Shown: positions 1 through 8,393 of the stretch, in pieces
Layout of the letters: each line of letters starts with the position of its first letter
Position numbering within the stretch: the stretch's first letter is position 1
NCBI GenBank assembly: GCA_001816655.1
Contig: MHCP01000030.1
Span: 80,798-144,797 of the forward strand
Source of the DNA: Candidatus Woykebacteria bacterium RBG_13_40_15
Lineage (GTDB): Bacteria > Patescibacteria > Microgenomatia > Woykebacterales > RBG-16-39-9b
Length of the DNA stretch: 64,000 bases
Direction of reading: 5' to 3'
Notes under the pieces: generated by a model
Told to the model about the DNA's origin: nothing
Database searches by the model: none
What the model saw: only the letters and a program-made list of their open reading frames with translations
Translations under genes and position numbers: made by a program

Positions 1-1
1 T

Positions 2-2545
2 ATTGATCAGGTTTTCAAGGCATTACAGACTTCAAGTAATGGTCTTTTACACCATGAAGTTATAAGACGATTAAAGAGACATGGCTTAAATGACATTGAA
101 CGAGAGTCTAGGCGAGGCGCATTAAAAATCTTTTTGAGCCAATATAAAAACCCTCTAATTTTAATTCTAATTGTTGCCAGCATTCTTAGTTTTTTCATGG
201 GTGATCGCCTAGGATCAGTTATTATCCTCGTAATGCTTGCTGTTAACTCTCTGATGGGATTTTTCCAGGAGTACCGTTCGGAAAAAGCAGTTGAACTTCT
301 TCGAAGAAAGGCTAGTCTAAAAACTACTGTTATTCGAGAAGGTGTAGAACACAGAGTTGATGCAACTGACCTTGTACCTGGAGACATCGTTAAAGTTTTT
401 CAGGGTAGTGTCATTCCAGCCGATTTACGACTTATTGAAGCAAAAAACTTATCAATCGACGAGTCAATGCTTACAGGTGAGTCAGAACCAGCTGAGAAAA
501 GTAGCAATTTAATTAAAGTAAACCAGGAAATTCCGCAAGAATTGGAAAATATAGCCTTCATGGGTACAAATGTTGAAACTGGAAATGGGCTTGGGGTTGT
601 TTTTGCCACTGCGGGAAATACCGAGTTTGGAAAGACAGCTCTTGCTCTTAAAGCAGCTGAGCCAGAAACAGAATTCCAAACCGGAACAAGGAAATTTGGA
701 AATTTTCTTGTTATTGTCATTTTGTCCCTCGTAGTTTTCATATTTCTGGCAATGGTTTTTATCAAACCAGTATTTCTCGGGATTCCAGCTAATGTACTGG
801 AAGCACTTCTTTTCTCGCTGGCTCTAGCAATTGGAATCACACCTGAGCTTTTACCAATTATTATTACCATCAATCTTTCTCAAGGTGCCATGATGATGTC
901 CAAAAAGCACGTGATTGTAAAAAAGCTGATGGCAATAGAGGATATAGGTAACGCAGACGTATTATGTACCGATAAAACGGGTACTATTACAGAAGGAAAG
1001 ATTTTTTTGGAAGACTACGTTAATTACAATGGTTTGCAAGAACCAAAACTGCTACTTTATGGCCTACTTAGTAACACAGAGGTAGATCAGCCAGCAATCA
1101 CTCACCCCCTTGAAACCGCCCTAGACAGATTTACCCAAATGAGAAAGGAAATAACAGATGAAGCCAACTCGTTTAAAAAAATTGATACTCTGCCATTTGA
1201 CTTCGAAAGAAAGCTCAACACCGTTCTAGCTAAAAATAAAGAAGGCTATTTTGTAATTTCAAAGGGGGCAACTGAAAAAATCTTAAAAACCTGTTCATCA
1301 ATTTACATTGAAAAGAACCGGACGCTTTTGCTGGAAGGTTATCGAAAAATTTTACGAGAAAAATTTATTCAGCTAAGTAGTAGTGGTTTAAGAATACTGG
1401 CAGTCGCCTCGAAAAAAATTAAAGCAAAAAATAAACTCGCAAAGTCTGATGAGAAAAATCTCACATTTGAAGGTTTTCTTGTTTTCTCAGACCGACCGAA
1501 ACACACAGCTCCTGAAACAATTAAAGACTTGGAGAATCTCGGTGTGCAAGTAAAAATATTAACTGGTGATAACGAATATGTCACAAAGCATATTTGCGAT
1601 CAAGTAGGGATTGAAGTTAAAAACATAATCACTGGGGAGTCGATCGATGTACTAACGGATAGTGAGTTTGCTGAGACAGTAGCTGAAGCAACTATTTTTG
1701 CAAAAGTCACTCCAGAGCATAAACTTCGGATTATTCAGGCTATAAAACAAGCTGGGCATACAGTTGCTTTTATGGGAGATGGCGCAAACGATGCCCCAGC
1801 TCTCAAAGCTGCTGATGTTGGTATCTCAGTTGACACTGCGCTTGATATCGCAAAAGAAGCGGCTGATATTATATTACTCCGAAAAGGCCTCGACGTGTTA
1901 ATAGAAGCAGTAAAGGATGGGCGGAGGACTTTTGGTAATTCAATGAAATACATTTTCACAACTTCTAGCGCCAACTTCGGAAATATGATTAGTCTTGCTG
2001 GAGCTTCTATGTTTATCCGCTTTATCCCACTTTTACCCGCTCAGGTAATATTACTAAACATTTTAAGCGATCTACCTTCTCTAGCAATTTCCACCGACAA
2101 TGTAGACTCAGAGTATCTGAAAAAACCAAAGCATTGGGATATCCATGAGATTAGTAGATTTATGGTTCCATTTGGCCTTATTAGCTCGATTTTCGATGTT
2201 ACAACTTTTTTCCTTCTGTTTTACGCTATTAGTCATTTGGCCAACCATGAAAGTCTTTTCAGAACTGGGTGGTTTATCGAATCCCTACTTACTGAAATAT
2301 TTGTGATTTATCTTATTAGAACAAGAAGGGCATTTTGGAATAGTCGTCCAAGCAGCGTGTTACTTATCGCAGGCCTATTATCATTTTTTGTCGGGGCAGC
2401 TTTCATCTATACTCCAATTTCTCAAATATTCCAATTTGTCGCCCCGCCTGTGAATATCTTAATGATTATCGGATTAATCTTGGTAGCCTACCTCTGCCTC
2501 ACCGAATTCGCAAAAAGGATTTACTACAAAAAAGTCAGCATTTAA
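2..2545 (+). CDS. mgtA: Mg2+ P-type ATPase, MgtA-like (5' end cut off by window)
   Basis: This is a membrane cation pump that couples ATP hydrolysis to ion transport, probably Mg2+ import. The reading frame is open to the left window edge, so the true N-terminus lies outside; 847 residues are visible. The actuator motif TGES lies near residue 158, the phosphorylated aspartate is in DKTGT near residue 324, and the hinge motif GDGANDAPAL is near residue 590. The TPELLP membrane motif before the phosphorylation domain and the NVD segment in the C-terminal membrane part match the P3B (MgtA/MgtB) class rather than Ca2+ pumps. A TTG at 134 is an internal codon, not the start. Family assignment is firm; substrate is inferred from the class. 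Confidence 0.9.
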   Translation: MDQVFKALQTSSNGLLHHEVIRRLKRHGLNDIERESRRGALKIFLSQYKNPLILILIVASILSFFMGDRLGSVIILVMLAVNSLMGFFQEYRSEKAVELLRRKASLKTTVIREGVEHRVDATDLVPGDIVKVFQGSVIPADLRLIEAKNLSIDESMLTGESEPAEKSSNLIKVNQEIPQELENIAFMGTNVETGNGLGVVFATAGNTEFGKTALALKAAEPETEFQTGTRKFGNFLVIVILSLVVFIFLAMVFIKPVFLGIPANVLEALLFSLALAIGITPELLPIIITINLSQGAMMMSKKHVIVKKLMAIEDIGNADVLCTDKTGTITEGKIFLEDYVNYNGLQEPKLLLYGLLSNTEVDQPAITHPLETALDRFTQMRKEITDEANSFKKIDTLPFDFERKLNTVLAKNKEGYFVISKGATEKILKTCSSIYIEKNRTLLLEGYRKILREKFIQLSSSGLRILAVASKKIKAKNKLAKSDEKNLTFEGFLVFSDRPKHTAPETIKDLENLGVQVKILTGDNEYVTKHICDQVGIEVKNIITGESIDVLTDSEFAETVAEATIFAKVTPEHKLRIIQAIKQAGHTVAFMGDGANDAPALKAADVGISVDTALDIAKEAADIILLRKGLDVLIEAVKDGRRTFGNSMKYIFTTSSANFGNMISLAGASMFIRFIPLLPAQVILLNILSDLPSLAISTDNVDSEYLKKPKHWDIHEISRFMVPFGLISSIFDVTTFFLLFYAISHLANHESLFRTGWFIESLLTEIFVIYLIRTRRAFWNSRPSSVLLIAGLLSFFVGAAFIYTPISQIFQFVAPPVNILMIIGLILVAYLCLTEFAKRIYYKKVSI

Positions 2546-2570
2546 ATAAGGTTTGCCGAAGAAAGGCTAA

Positions 2571-2593
2571 GGGCGGCCTGGAAAAGGTCGCCC
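2571..2593 (-). terminator. GC-rich terminator hairpin of the solo gene at 2615-3049
   Basis: GGGCGACC pairs with GGCCGCCC (one mismatch-like bulge) around a short AT loop, read on the minus strand. It lies just past the stop of the 2615-3049 gene and could also stop transcription from the ATPase gene that ends at 2545. Confidence 0.6.
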
Positions 2594-2614
2594 TTGCATA
2601 GACGTTCGCTGGAA

Positions 2615-3049
2615 CTACGACGGGACTACCAGTAGCTGACGTGTTCGTTCGTTAGTGACGAGCCAGCTAGCCATCTCCTTTATGGCAGCTCTCTCCTGTT
2701 CACCTACTCGACTTTCATAATACCTTAGAGATTCCTCTCTAGCAGTATCGATCACGCGCATGCGGCTACTACCAGCTCGGTGTATCGTCTCAACGATACC
2801 CAACAAGATCCAGGTAAGAAACCCGCTGACCTGCTGGCAGTAAGGAAAGGCTGGGGACCGTTCGACAAAACTGAAGCCCTCAAACAGACCCGAGTATTCG
2901 TTCTCGAATTGCTCACGAAGCAGTCTTATCGCTTCCGCCCATTTCCCATCATTTAGCGTGAGATCAAGGCCTTTTGGGAGACAGAACAGAAGCATGGACA
3001 GGAATTGAAGACTCCCAATCCTGTTTCCAGTTGTGGGTGCTGTAGTCAT
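2615..3049 (-). CDS. Solo orphan protein, 144 aa, unknown function
   Basis: I do not recognise this protein. It is soluble-looking, with several amphipathic helices and a basic/acidic middle; a hydrophobic stretch around residues 13-27 and another near residue 80 are too short or too mixed to be clear membrane spans. The base composition is visibly richer in G+C than the neighbours. It stands alone between convergent or unrelated genes with its own extended -10 promoter at 3093-3101, a leader of about 37 bases, a GGAAGGAAGG-like ribosome binding site and its own terminator. It belongs to the set of solo genes described under findings. The start is the ATG directly after the ribosome binding site. 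Confidence 0.6.
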   Translation of the reverse strand: MTTAPTTGNRIGSLQFLSMLLFCLPKGLDLTLNDGKWAEAIRLLREQFENEYSGLFEGFSFVERSPAFPYCQQVSGFLTWILLGIVETIHRAGSSRMRVIDTAREESLRYYESRVGEQERAAIKEMASWLVTNERTRQLLVVPS

Positions 3050-3092
3050 CTGCTCACCTTCCTTCCGTCAGTAATACCCAACCAACGCGCTA

Positions 3093-3101
3093 ATTATACC
3101 A
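3093..3101 (-). promoter_or_regulatory. Extended -10 promoter (TGGTATAAT) of 2615-3049
   Basis: TGG followed by a perfect TATAAT on the minus strand, about 44 bases before the ATG. No good -35 is visible, as expected for an extended -10 promoter. Confidence 0.65.
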
Positions 3102-3217
3102 TAGGGTATGATTAAAGAAGAGATTACACGTCTTGTAAAAGAATTATGGGTGTAGAAAATTTTAGTTTTCGATTTTCCCGTTGGGGGGATTTATTTCAAC
3201 GGATTAGAGTAAGGGGA

Positions 3218-3784
3218 TTATTTATTGTTAATCTCTTTTTGTCTATCATTTAATTCTCTCTCAAATATTTCTTTAGCTGTCTTTGTATAAAAAGTATTTT
3301 TGCTGCGAAATTCCCAAATTTCTCTCGGAGTTGAGCCATAAGATTTTACATCGCTGTAAAAAGATTCTTTGTATGTGTCTGATAAAGTATCGGCATCAAT
3401 TAGAATTTGCTTTTCTTTCTCCTTTGGTTCTGTAAATTTGTGAGCAACAACTATGTCAACTATCCTCTCTATTTTGTCTTTGTCGTAATTTACTTTGGTA
3501 AGGAGCTCTCTAATAATTTTTGGGGCTTTTTGGATATGCTCTTGAAGGGCCTTGTTCTTTCTTTCTTCATCCTTCGCAAGTTGAAGCTTTTCCGAAACTT
3601 CTGACCAACCAACATCATGTAAAATCGCGGCTGGGATTAAGAAGGTAGTGTCTCCTCCCTCACCAGCAATAATCTCCCTCATCGCCTTTTCCACCATTTT
3701 CGTGTGAATCAAAAAATCTTTTCTCTTTGCTTTAAAAAGAAGTGGCTCGACAAGTTTCCAAATTTCTTGATAGCTTTCTTCCAT
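3218..3784 (-). CDS. HD-domain phosphohydrolase
   Basis: A 188-residue HD-superfamily metal-dependent phosphohydrolase, probably acting on a nucleotide or phosphoester. Visible metal ligands are H27, the H56-D57 pair in ILHDVG, H83, H115 and an aspartate near residue 130 in LIDAD. The size fits small stand-alone HD proteins. It starts 3 bases after the ABC ATPase gene and so is the last gene of the 5638-to-3218 operon, but nothing in the sequence links its substrate to the exporter. Substrate is unknown. Confidence 0.75.
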   Translation of the reverse strand: MEESYQEIWKLVEPLLFKAKRKDFLIHTKMVEKAMREIIAGEGGDTTFLIPAAILHDVGWSEVSEKLQLAKDEERKNKALQEHIQKAPKIIRELLTKVNYDKDKIERIVDIVVAHKFTEPKEKEKQILIDADTLSDTYKESFYSDVKSYGSTPREIWEFRSKNTFYTKTAKEIFERELNDRQKEINNK

Positions 3785-3787
3785 AAA

Positions 3788-4465
3788 CTAACTTTCGATT
3801 TTTCCGTCGCGGAGTTTAATGATTCGGCGGCAAGTCTTAGCAATTTCGGGATTGTGAGTAACAAGCACAAACGTCTGATTTTCCTTTTTATTTAGATCTT
3901 TTAAGAGAGTGATAATTTCCATTGAAGTTTGGGTATCGAGTTCGCCAGTTGGTTCATCAGCTAAAATAATTGCCGGTTTATTTACTAGGGCGCGGGCAAC
4001 CGCTACTCTTTGCTGTTCTCCACCGGAAAGTTCGTTTGGTTTGTGATTTAGTCTTTTTCCAAGACCAACGTCAGTTAAAATTTCGGTTGCTTCCTTTTTG
4101 GCATTATTTTTTCTACCTGAATATTCAACCGCGAGCATTACGTTTTCCAAAGCCGTCAGAGTCGGGATAAGATTGTACCCTTGAAAAATAAAACCAATTT
4201 TTCTTCCGCGGATTTTATAAAGTCCAGAGATTTTTTCCTTGGAAATTTCTTCCCTATCAAGCCACACCTGTCCTTTTGTTGCAGTATCCAGCGCCCCCAT
4301 TATATGCATCAGGGTGCTTTTTCCAGAACCTGATGGACCAATAATTGCTGTGAATTCCCCCTTTTTTATTTGCAGATTTATTCCTTGCAAAGCGCGTACA
4401 ACATTTTCTTTGCTAAGATCGTAATATTTATGCAGTTCTTTTACTTCCAAAATTACTTCGTCCAT
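3788..4465 (-). CDS. ABC transporter ATP-binding protein, MacB/LolD type
   Basis: The cytoplasmic ATPase subunit of a mechanotransmission-type ABC system. In 225 residues it shows the Walker A GPSGSGKST near residue 42, a Q-loop in FIFQGYNL, the signature LSGGEQQR near residue 143 and Walker B ILADEPT followed by the H-loop (LVTHNPE). The permease gene ends at the base before its start, so the two are one transport unit. The family covers macrolide/peptide exporters and lipoprotein releasers; this organism group has no outer membrane, so export of peptides or stress-related function is more likely. Subunit assignment is secure, substrate unknown. Confidence 0.9.
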   Translation of the reverse strand: MDEVILEVKELHKYYDLSKENVVRALQGINLQIKKGEFTAIIGPSGSGKSTLMHIMGALDTATKGQVWLDREEISKEKISGLYKIRGRKIGFIFQGYNLIPTLTALENVMLAVEYSGRKNNAKKEATEILTDVGLGKRLNHKPNELSGGEQQRVAVARALVNKPAIILADEPTGELDTQTSMEIITLLKDLNKKENQTFVLVTHNPEIAKTCRRIIKLRDGKIES

Positions 4466-5638
4466 TTATTCACTCCTCAAAGCTTGAATTGGATTCAAGC
4501 GTGATGCGTACCAAGCAGGGTAAAGACCGGCAAACGCACCAAGGAAAGTTGAAAACGCCACCGACCCAATTGCTAGTCTTGGTGTAGTCAAAAATATAAT
4601 TTGGCCACTAGAAGCCGTAATTGCATTAATAATTCGAACAGTTCCCCAGCCTAAAAGAAGGCCCATTAATCCTCCAAGTAGTCCCATTACTGCTGCTTCA
4701 AGAACAAACTCTCTTAAAATTCTAAAATTTGAAGCACCGATTGCTTTTTTGATACCGATTTCGCGAATCCTCTCAGTTACCGACATAATCATTGTATTAA
4801 TAATAGAGAAACTACCAACGATTAAAGCGATAAGACCAACAGCGTAAATAATTAAATTGAAAATAGCTACTGAACTGGCAATTTGTTTTTTAAATTCATC
4901 TGGAGCTAGCGCTTTTACATCTTTCACCTTTTCATTGATCTGCTTTGTTATCTCATTTGGATCGAAACCATCTTTAACCAAGACAGAAATAGAAGTAGCT
5001 ATATCTTCTTTTTTTACAGACGACCTGAAAGCGGCTGGCAGTGTATTTAAATAAAGTTCTTGCGCATCCGGGAGATTTATTGAGATTGAATTGTCTGGGG
5101 CTGAAAAAGTTTTATCATAAACGCCTACAACCTCAAAGTCTTTCCCCTTCAGTTTAATTGTGCCCCCGACCTTTGCATTTAATTTTTTAGGCATATCCGA
5201 ACCTAAAACAGCCTTTCTGATATCATTTTTTTGAATATCTCTGCCAGTAGCAATCGTCAACATAGCCGCCGATGGGTCGTCCTTCATCTGATCTGGGTCA
5301 TAACCTCCAATCGAATCGGGCACACCAAAACTTACCCCACTTATATCGTCTTCTTTCAACATTTCGACGCTTGCGTAAGCGTTTTTCACACCTTCAATTT
5401 TTTTAATTTCGTCTATTTTTGAAATTGAGAGAGGAGTTCCGCCAAAAAAAGACATCCCACTTTTTGCATCTTGGACCGTGATTCTTGTTCCATAATACTC
5501 AAGACCGCCTTGAACCAACTTGTTTAGTTTTTCAGCAAGAGACCCCATTACTACCAAGGCGAAGATACCAATAGCAATACCAAATATCGTCAAAGCACCG
5601 CGGATTTTTCGCCTAAAAATGTTTCGGATTATTTTCAT
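4466..5638 (-). CDS. ABC transporter permease, MacB/FtsX type
   Basis: Partner permease of the ATPase just downstream. It has the family plan: one N-terminal membrane helix (about residues 13-35), a large extracellular MacB-like periplasmic-core domain (about 40-255), and three C-terminal helices beginning near residue 262 with the FtsX core in between (SVTERIREIGIKKAIGAS). Length, 390 residues, is typical. A TACAAT box sits 8 bases before the ATG, so the operon transcript is probably leaderless or almost so. The operon runs permease, ATPase, HD protein. Confidence 0.88.
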   Translation of the reverse strand: MKIIRNIFRRKIRGALTIFGIAIGIFALVVMGSLAEKLNKLVQGGLEYYGTRITVQDAKSGMSFFGGTPLSISKIDEIKKIEGVKNAYASVEMLKEDDISGVSFGVPDSIGGYDPDQMKDDPSAAMLTIATGRDIQKNDIRKAVLGSDMPKKLNAKVGGTIKLKGKDFEVVGVYDKTFSAPDNSISINLPDAQELYLNTLPAAFRSSVKKEDIATSISVLVKDGFDPNEITKQINEKVKDVKALAPDEFKKQIASSVAIFNLIIYAVGLIALIVGSFSIINTMIMSVTERIREIGIKKAIGASNFRILREFVLEAAVMGLLGGLMGLLLGWGTVRIINAITASSGQIIFLTTPRLAIGSVAFSTFLGAFAGLYPAWYASRLNPIQALRSE

Positions 5639-5711
5639 GAGAATTAATTGTAACTAAAGTAGTGAATACTTACAAGGCTACATTGTCTTTTTAATTGGGC
5701 TAAGTAAGAAA

Positions 5712-6647
5712 TTACTGATAAGTGTCTTTCAAGATTTCACTCGGTTTATTTGGGTTGCGATAACCTCCGACAGTTGGATCATAAGAACTCAACGGTAATA
5801 TAAAACTCTGCCCGGTTGATGGCGAAACTAAGTCGCTTTCCTGACCCATAATAGCATCGGAAAATTCATGCGAGGTTTTTTCTTGAGATTTGCTTCGATA
5901 CTCCCAAGCTTCCATCAGAGGAGATGAATCATTAGATAAATCAGCGGCTGTCGGCAAGCGTACCTTATCAATTCCACCAGCTTTCGAGGGATTAATAATT
6001 GTGATTGACTGAGCTACTCTCTCCAAAGTTGGTGCCCACTTACTCCATTTATCAGGTGTTGTCTGAAACGCAATTATCATTCCCATAAATTGCCCATAGC
6101 CATTTAAAACACCGGCGCTGGCTTTTGCTTTCAGGGTCTTCCCGTTTTTCTGAAACGTGAAAGTTTTAGTTTTCATTTTCCAAGTCAGGTTATTACATGG
6201 ATCTTTAACCGATTCTTCGGCTGATTCATTTTCCACCTTCATATTCGTACCGCCAACAGCCTGAACCATAAAACTAATAAAACCATCGGGAGTCTGGTAA
6301 CCGTACCAACCAACCGCAACCGCTCCTGTTGCTCCAGTGTTGTTATCGGCCGGATCCATAATATCGATACCGCTTTCATTATCCGTAATAGACCAGCCCT
6401 TTGGGACTTTGGCACCAAAAACTTGTCCCTTGTAGGCAACTAATATGTAGGCAAACGATTGCGAGGATTGGGATTTTGATTGATTAGTTTGTTGGGGTTG
6501 CTCTTTGCTGGAGTTTTGGGTGGAATTTGTGGGCTTTTTATTTATCTCTAAATAGTACAAGCCTGAACCTGATACAATTAAAACCACGGTAATTACGATG
6601 AACAAAAGTACTAATCGTTTTTTGGTTAGGCTTTTGCTTAGGTGCAT
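5712..6647 (-). CDS. Membrane-anchored extracellular protein, PsbP-like fold possible
   Basis: A 311-residue protein with a short basic N-terminus, one membrane helix at about residues 14-33, a low-complexity Ser/Gln/Asn linker to about residue 66 and then a globular extracellular part. The segment reading VPKGWSI resembles the start of PsbP-like or DUF4367-like domains seen in many wall-less-outer-membrane bacteria, and a similar layout occurs at 40862-41560. A TAAACT box 8 bases before the ATG again suggests a very short leader. No catalytic motif is visible and the function is unknown. Confidence 0.7.
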   Translation of the reverse strand: MHLSKSLTKKRLVLLFIVITVVLIVSGSGLYYLEINKKPTNSTQNSSKEQPQQTNQSKSQSSQSFAYILVAYKGQVFGAKVPKGWSITDNESGIDIMDPADNNTGATGAVAVGWYGYQTPDGFISFMVQAVGGTNMKVENESAEESVKDPCNNLTWKMKTKTFTFQKNGKTLKAKASAGVLNGYGQFMGMIIAFQTTPDKWSKWAPTLERVAQSITIINPSKAGGIDKVRLPTAADLSNDSSPLMEAWEYRSKSQEKTSHEFSDAIMGQESDLVSPSTGQSFILPLSSYDPTVGGYRNPNKPSEILKDTYQ

Positions 6648-6684
6648 CTATTTATAGTTTACAATAAATACATTTTGTTTTCAG

Positions 6685-7362
6685 TCAATCTCCCATCCTT
6701 TTTTGGACTGGTTCACTTTGAAGTTCGCGAAGGGCATCGGATGCAATCCATTTTGCAGACCTCGAATCCATCTTAGAAATTTCTTTCGCAACTTCGATTG
6801 CTTTTTTGTTTAAATTCTTGTTTCTTTTTCCAATTTGCCGAAGGGCCCAATTAACTGCTTTTTTAACATAATTTCGCTCATCGACTGCCTCTCTTTTTAT
6901 TAAAGGAAAAAATCTTTCGAAGTCAGAATCTTTTAAATCTTTGTTATGAACTGAAAGACAAGCCATCAGTGTAAAGGCTGTTCTTTTTTCAAATTCAGCT
7001 TCTTTTTTAGCTAGCTCAAAAACTTTTTTATAAGCAAAGGGTGTTTTATCAAGGAGATTACTACAAACTTGGTCGCAGATATCCCAGGAATTAAAATCGG
7101 CTACCCAAGAATCAAATTGCTCTTCTGTTACTTTTTCCGGCTCATCAACTTGGCTTGCCAAATGCCTCGCTTCGTGGATTCCGCTGTCCCAAAGTCTCAG
7201 CGCTAACTCATGGTTTTTCGGAATCCCCTTTGCAATATCGCGCAAAGTATAGATTGAAATTCCAAGAGCCGCCTTTGTATTTATCCCAAACCTAGCCATT
7301 CCTTCCCTATTTTTTTGATTCGAAAGCGATTCTAACTTTAAAATAATTTCTTTATAATTCAC
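6685..7362 (-). CDS. DNA alkylation repair protein, AlkD-like
   Basis: A HEAT-repeat DNA glycosylase of the AlkD family, which removes 3- and 7-alkylpurines. The conserved family stretches are visible: YTLRDIAK early, the LWDSGIHEARHLA segment, and the W(D/E)xxDQ-like DFNSWDICDQVCSN segment carrying the catalytic Asp. An upstream ATG at 7398 is open, but AGGAG lies 5 bases before the GTG at 7362, and that start also avoids overlap with the PAP2 gene and fits the family N-terminus; I prefer it. It is the last gene of the small 8241-to-6685 group. Confidence 0.82.
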   Translation of the reverse strand: MNYKEIILKLESLSNQKNREGMARFGINTKAALGISIYTLRDIAKGIPKNHELALRLWDSGIHEARHLASQVDEPEKVTEEQFDSWVADFNSWDICDQVCSNLLDKTPFAYKKVFELAKKEAEFEKRTAFTLMACLSVHNKDLKDSDFERFFPLIKREAVDERNYVKKAVNWALRQIGKRNKNLNKKAIEVAKEISKMDSRSAKWIASDALRELQSEPVQKRMGD

Positions 7363-7387
7363 TCTATCTCCTGATTTTATTAATAAA

Positions 7388-7972
7388 TTAATCTTCAAAA
7401 TTTAGTCTTCTTTGAATTTTCTGTATAGTAAAACCAAGAAATTTAAGCTGTCTATCGAACTTACTAACAACATATATAACTGCTACTCCCAATAAAGCAC
7501 CGGCTAGAACGTCGCTTGGGTAGTGAACTCCCGCATAAACCCTTGAAAAAGCGTAAAAACCGGCGAGAAAGAGTGCGGCGCTACCGATTTTCTTATTTGC
7601 AAAAAATATTGCCGTTGCAAGAGCGAAACCAACAGTAGCTGCATTACTTGGAAAGGAGGGATCCGTAGGCTTGTAAAAAAGTAGGTTAGTTGATAGCTCT
7701 CCAAAGGGCCGTACTCTAACAAAAAAATGGTTGCTCAAGGCTATTATTAAGCTTAGCACACCAATAGAAATACTTGCTGAAACAACCATTCTTTGACTCC
7801 TCTCTTTTACATTACTTGGTCTAAACCAGAGATAAAGAAGGATCAAAGCAAGCGTTACAGGGACAAAATACTCATTCACTACCAATTTAACAAGATCGTC
7901 AAAAACCGGAAATTTGCCAACAAAGCTGTTGATAAATAAAAAAAGGTTTTTATCTAAACTGAGTAGATTCAT
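7388..7972 (-). CDS. PAP2-family membrane phosphatase-like protein, altered active site
   Basis: A 194-residue protein with five or six membrane helices and the PAP2 acid phosphatase layout used by undecaprenyl-pyrophosphate and lipid phosphatases. Motif C1 ends in RVRPFG, and motif C3 is intact (SRVYAGVHYPSD with Arg, His and Asp). In motif C2 the usual PSGH/PSNH is PSNA: the codon is GCA, so the general-acid His is missing. The gene is therefore either a weak enzyme, a binding protein, or uses another residue. It starts 4 bases inside the end of the small membrane gene upstream (ATGA overlap). Confidence 0.8.
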   Translation of the reverse strand: MNLLSLDKNLFLFINSFVGKFPVFDDLVKLVVNEYFVPVTLALILLYLWFRPSNVKERSQRMVVSASISIGVLSLIIALSNHFFVRVRPFGELSTNLLFYKPTDPSFPSNAATVGFALATAIFFANKKIGSAALFLAGFYAFSRVYAGVHYPSDVLAGALLGVAVIYVVSKFDRQLKFLGFTIQKIQRRLNFED

Positions 7973-8241
7973 CTTTTATTGTAAAAATACTTTAAATACT
8001 TAGTGAGCAGAATTGAAACTAGAGATGCAAAAGCAAAAATCAAAAAGAGCTGAGTTCCTTCTACTACGGAATGGACATTGCGATTTCTAACTGTAAAGAA
8101 CCAAACGTAGGAAATAAATATAAGAACAGCTCCAATAAAAAACCGGATTGACTTTTTGTTGGAGAAGGCAAGTTGCAGTGTCCCAAAAGTCGCCAACAAA
8201 ACAAATATAAAATATTCAACAACATACGGATTCATTTCCAT
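7969..8241 (-). CDS. Small three-helix membrane protein
   Basis: A 90-residue hydrophobic protein with three predicted membrane helices (about 9-27, 33-50 and 60-80) and a basic C-terminus. I do not recognise a family. Its stop overlaps the start of the PAP2-like gene by 4 bases, so the two are likely translated together and may act in the same membrane process. An ATG two codons further in is an equally possible start. Confidence 0.6.
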   Translation of the reverse strand: MEMNPYVVEYFIFVLLATFGTLQLAFSNKKSIRFFIGAVLIFISYVWFFTVRNRNVHSVVEGTQLFLIFAFASLVSILLTKYLKYFYNKR

Positions 8242-8351
8242 AATTAAACCAGATTTTTCAAGATTCTACCAGATCCTCTGAAGAAAGGTCAAAGAAGGAA
8301 AGGAGTGGGCGCATGAAGAGCACGCAAGCTAGCCCGACTCAACGGTTTCTG

Positions 8352-8377
8352 CCCGCTGAAGCCCTCAAAGCTTCGGG
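8352..8377 (-). terminator. Hairpin after the surface protein gene
   Basis: GAAGC pairs with GCTTC, extended by CCC/GGG with a 3-base bulge. It lies just past the stop at 8394 on the minus strand in a 150-base G+C-richer gap. No clear T run follows, so its role as a terminator is tentative. Confidence 0.35.
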
Positions 8378-8393
8378 TAGCAATTATTTATAG

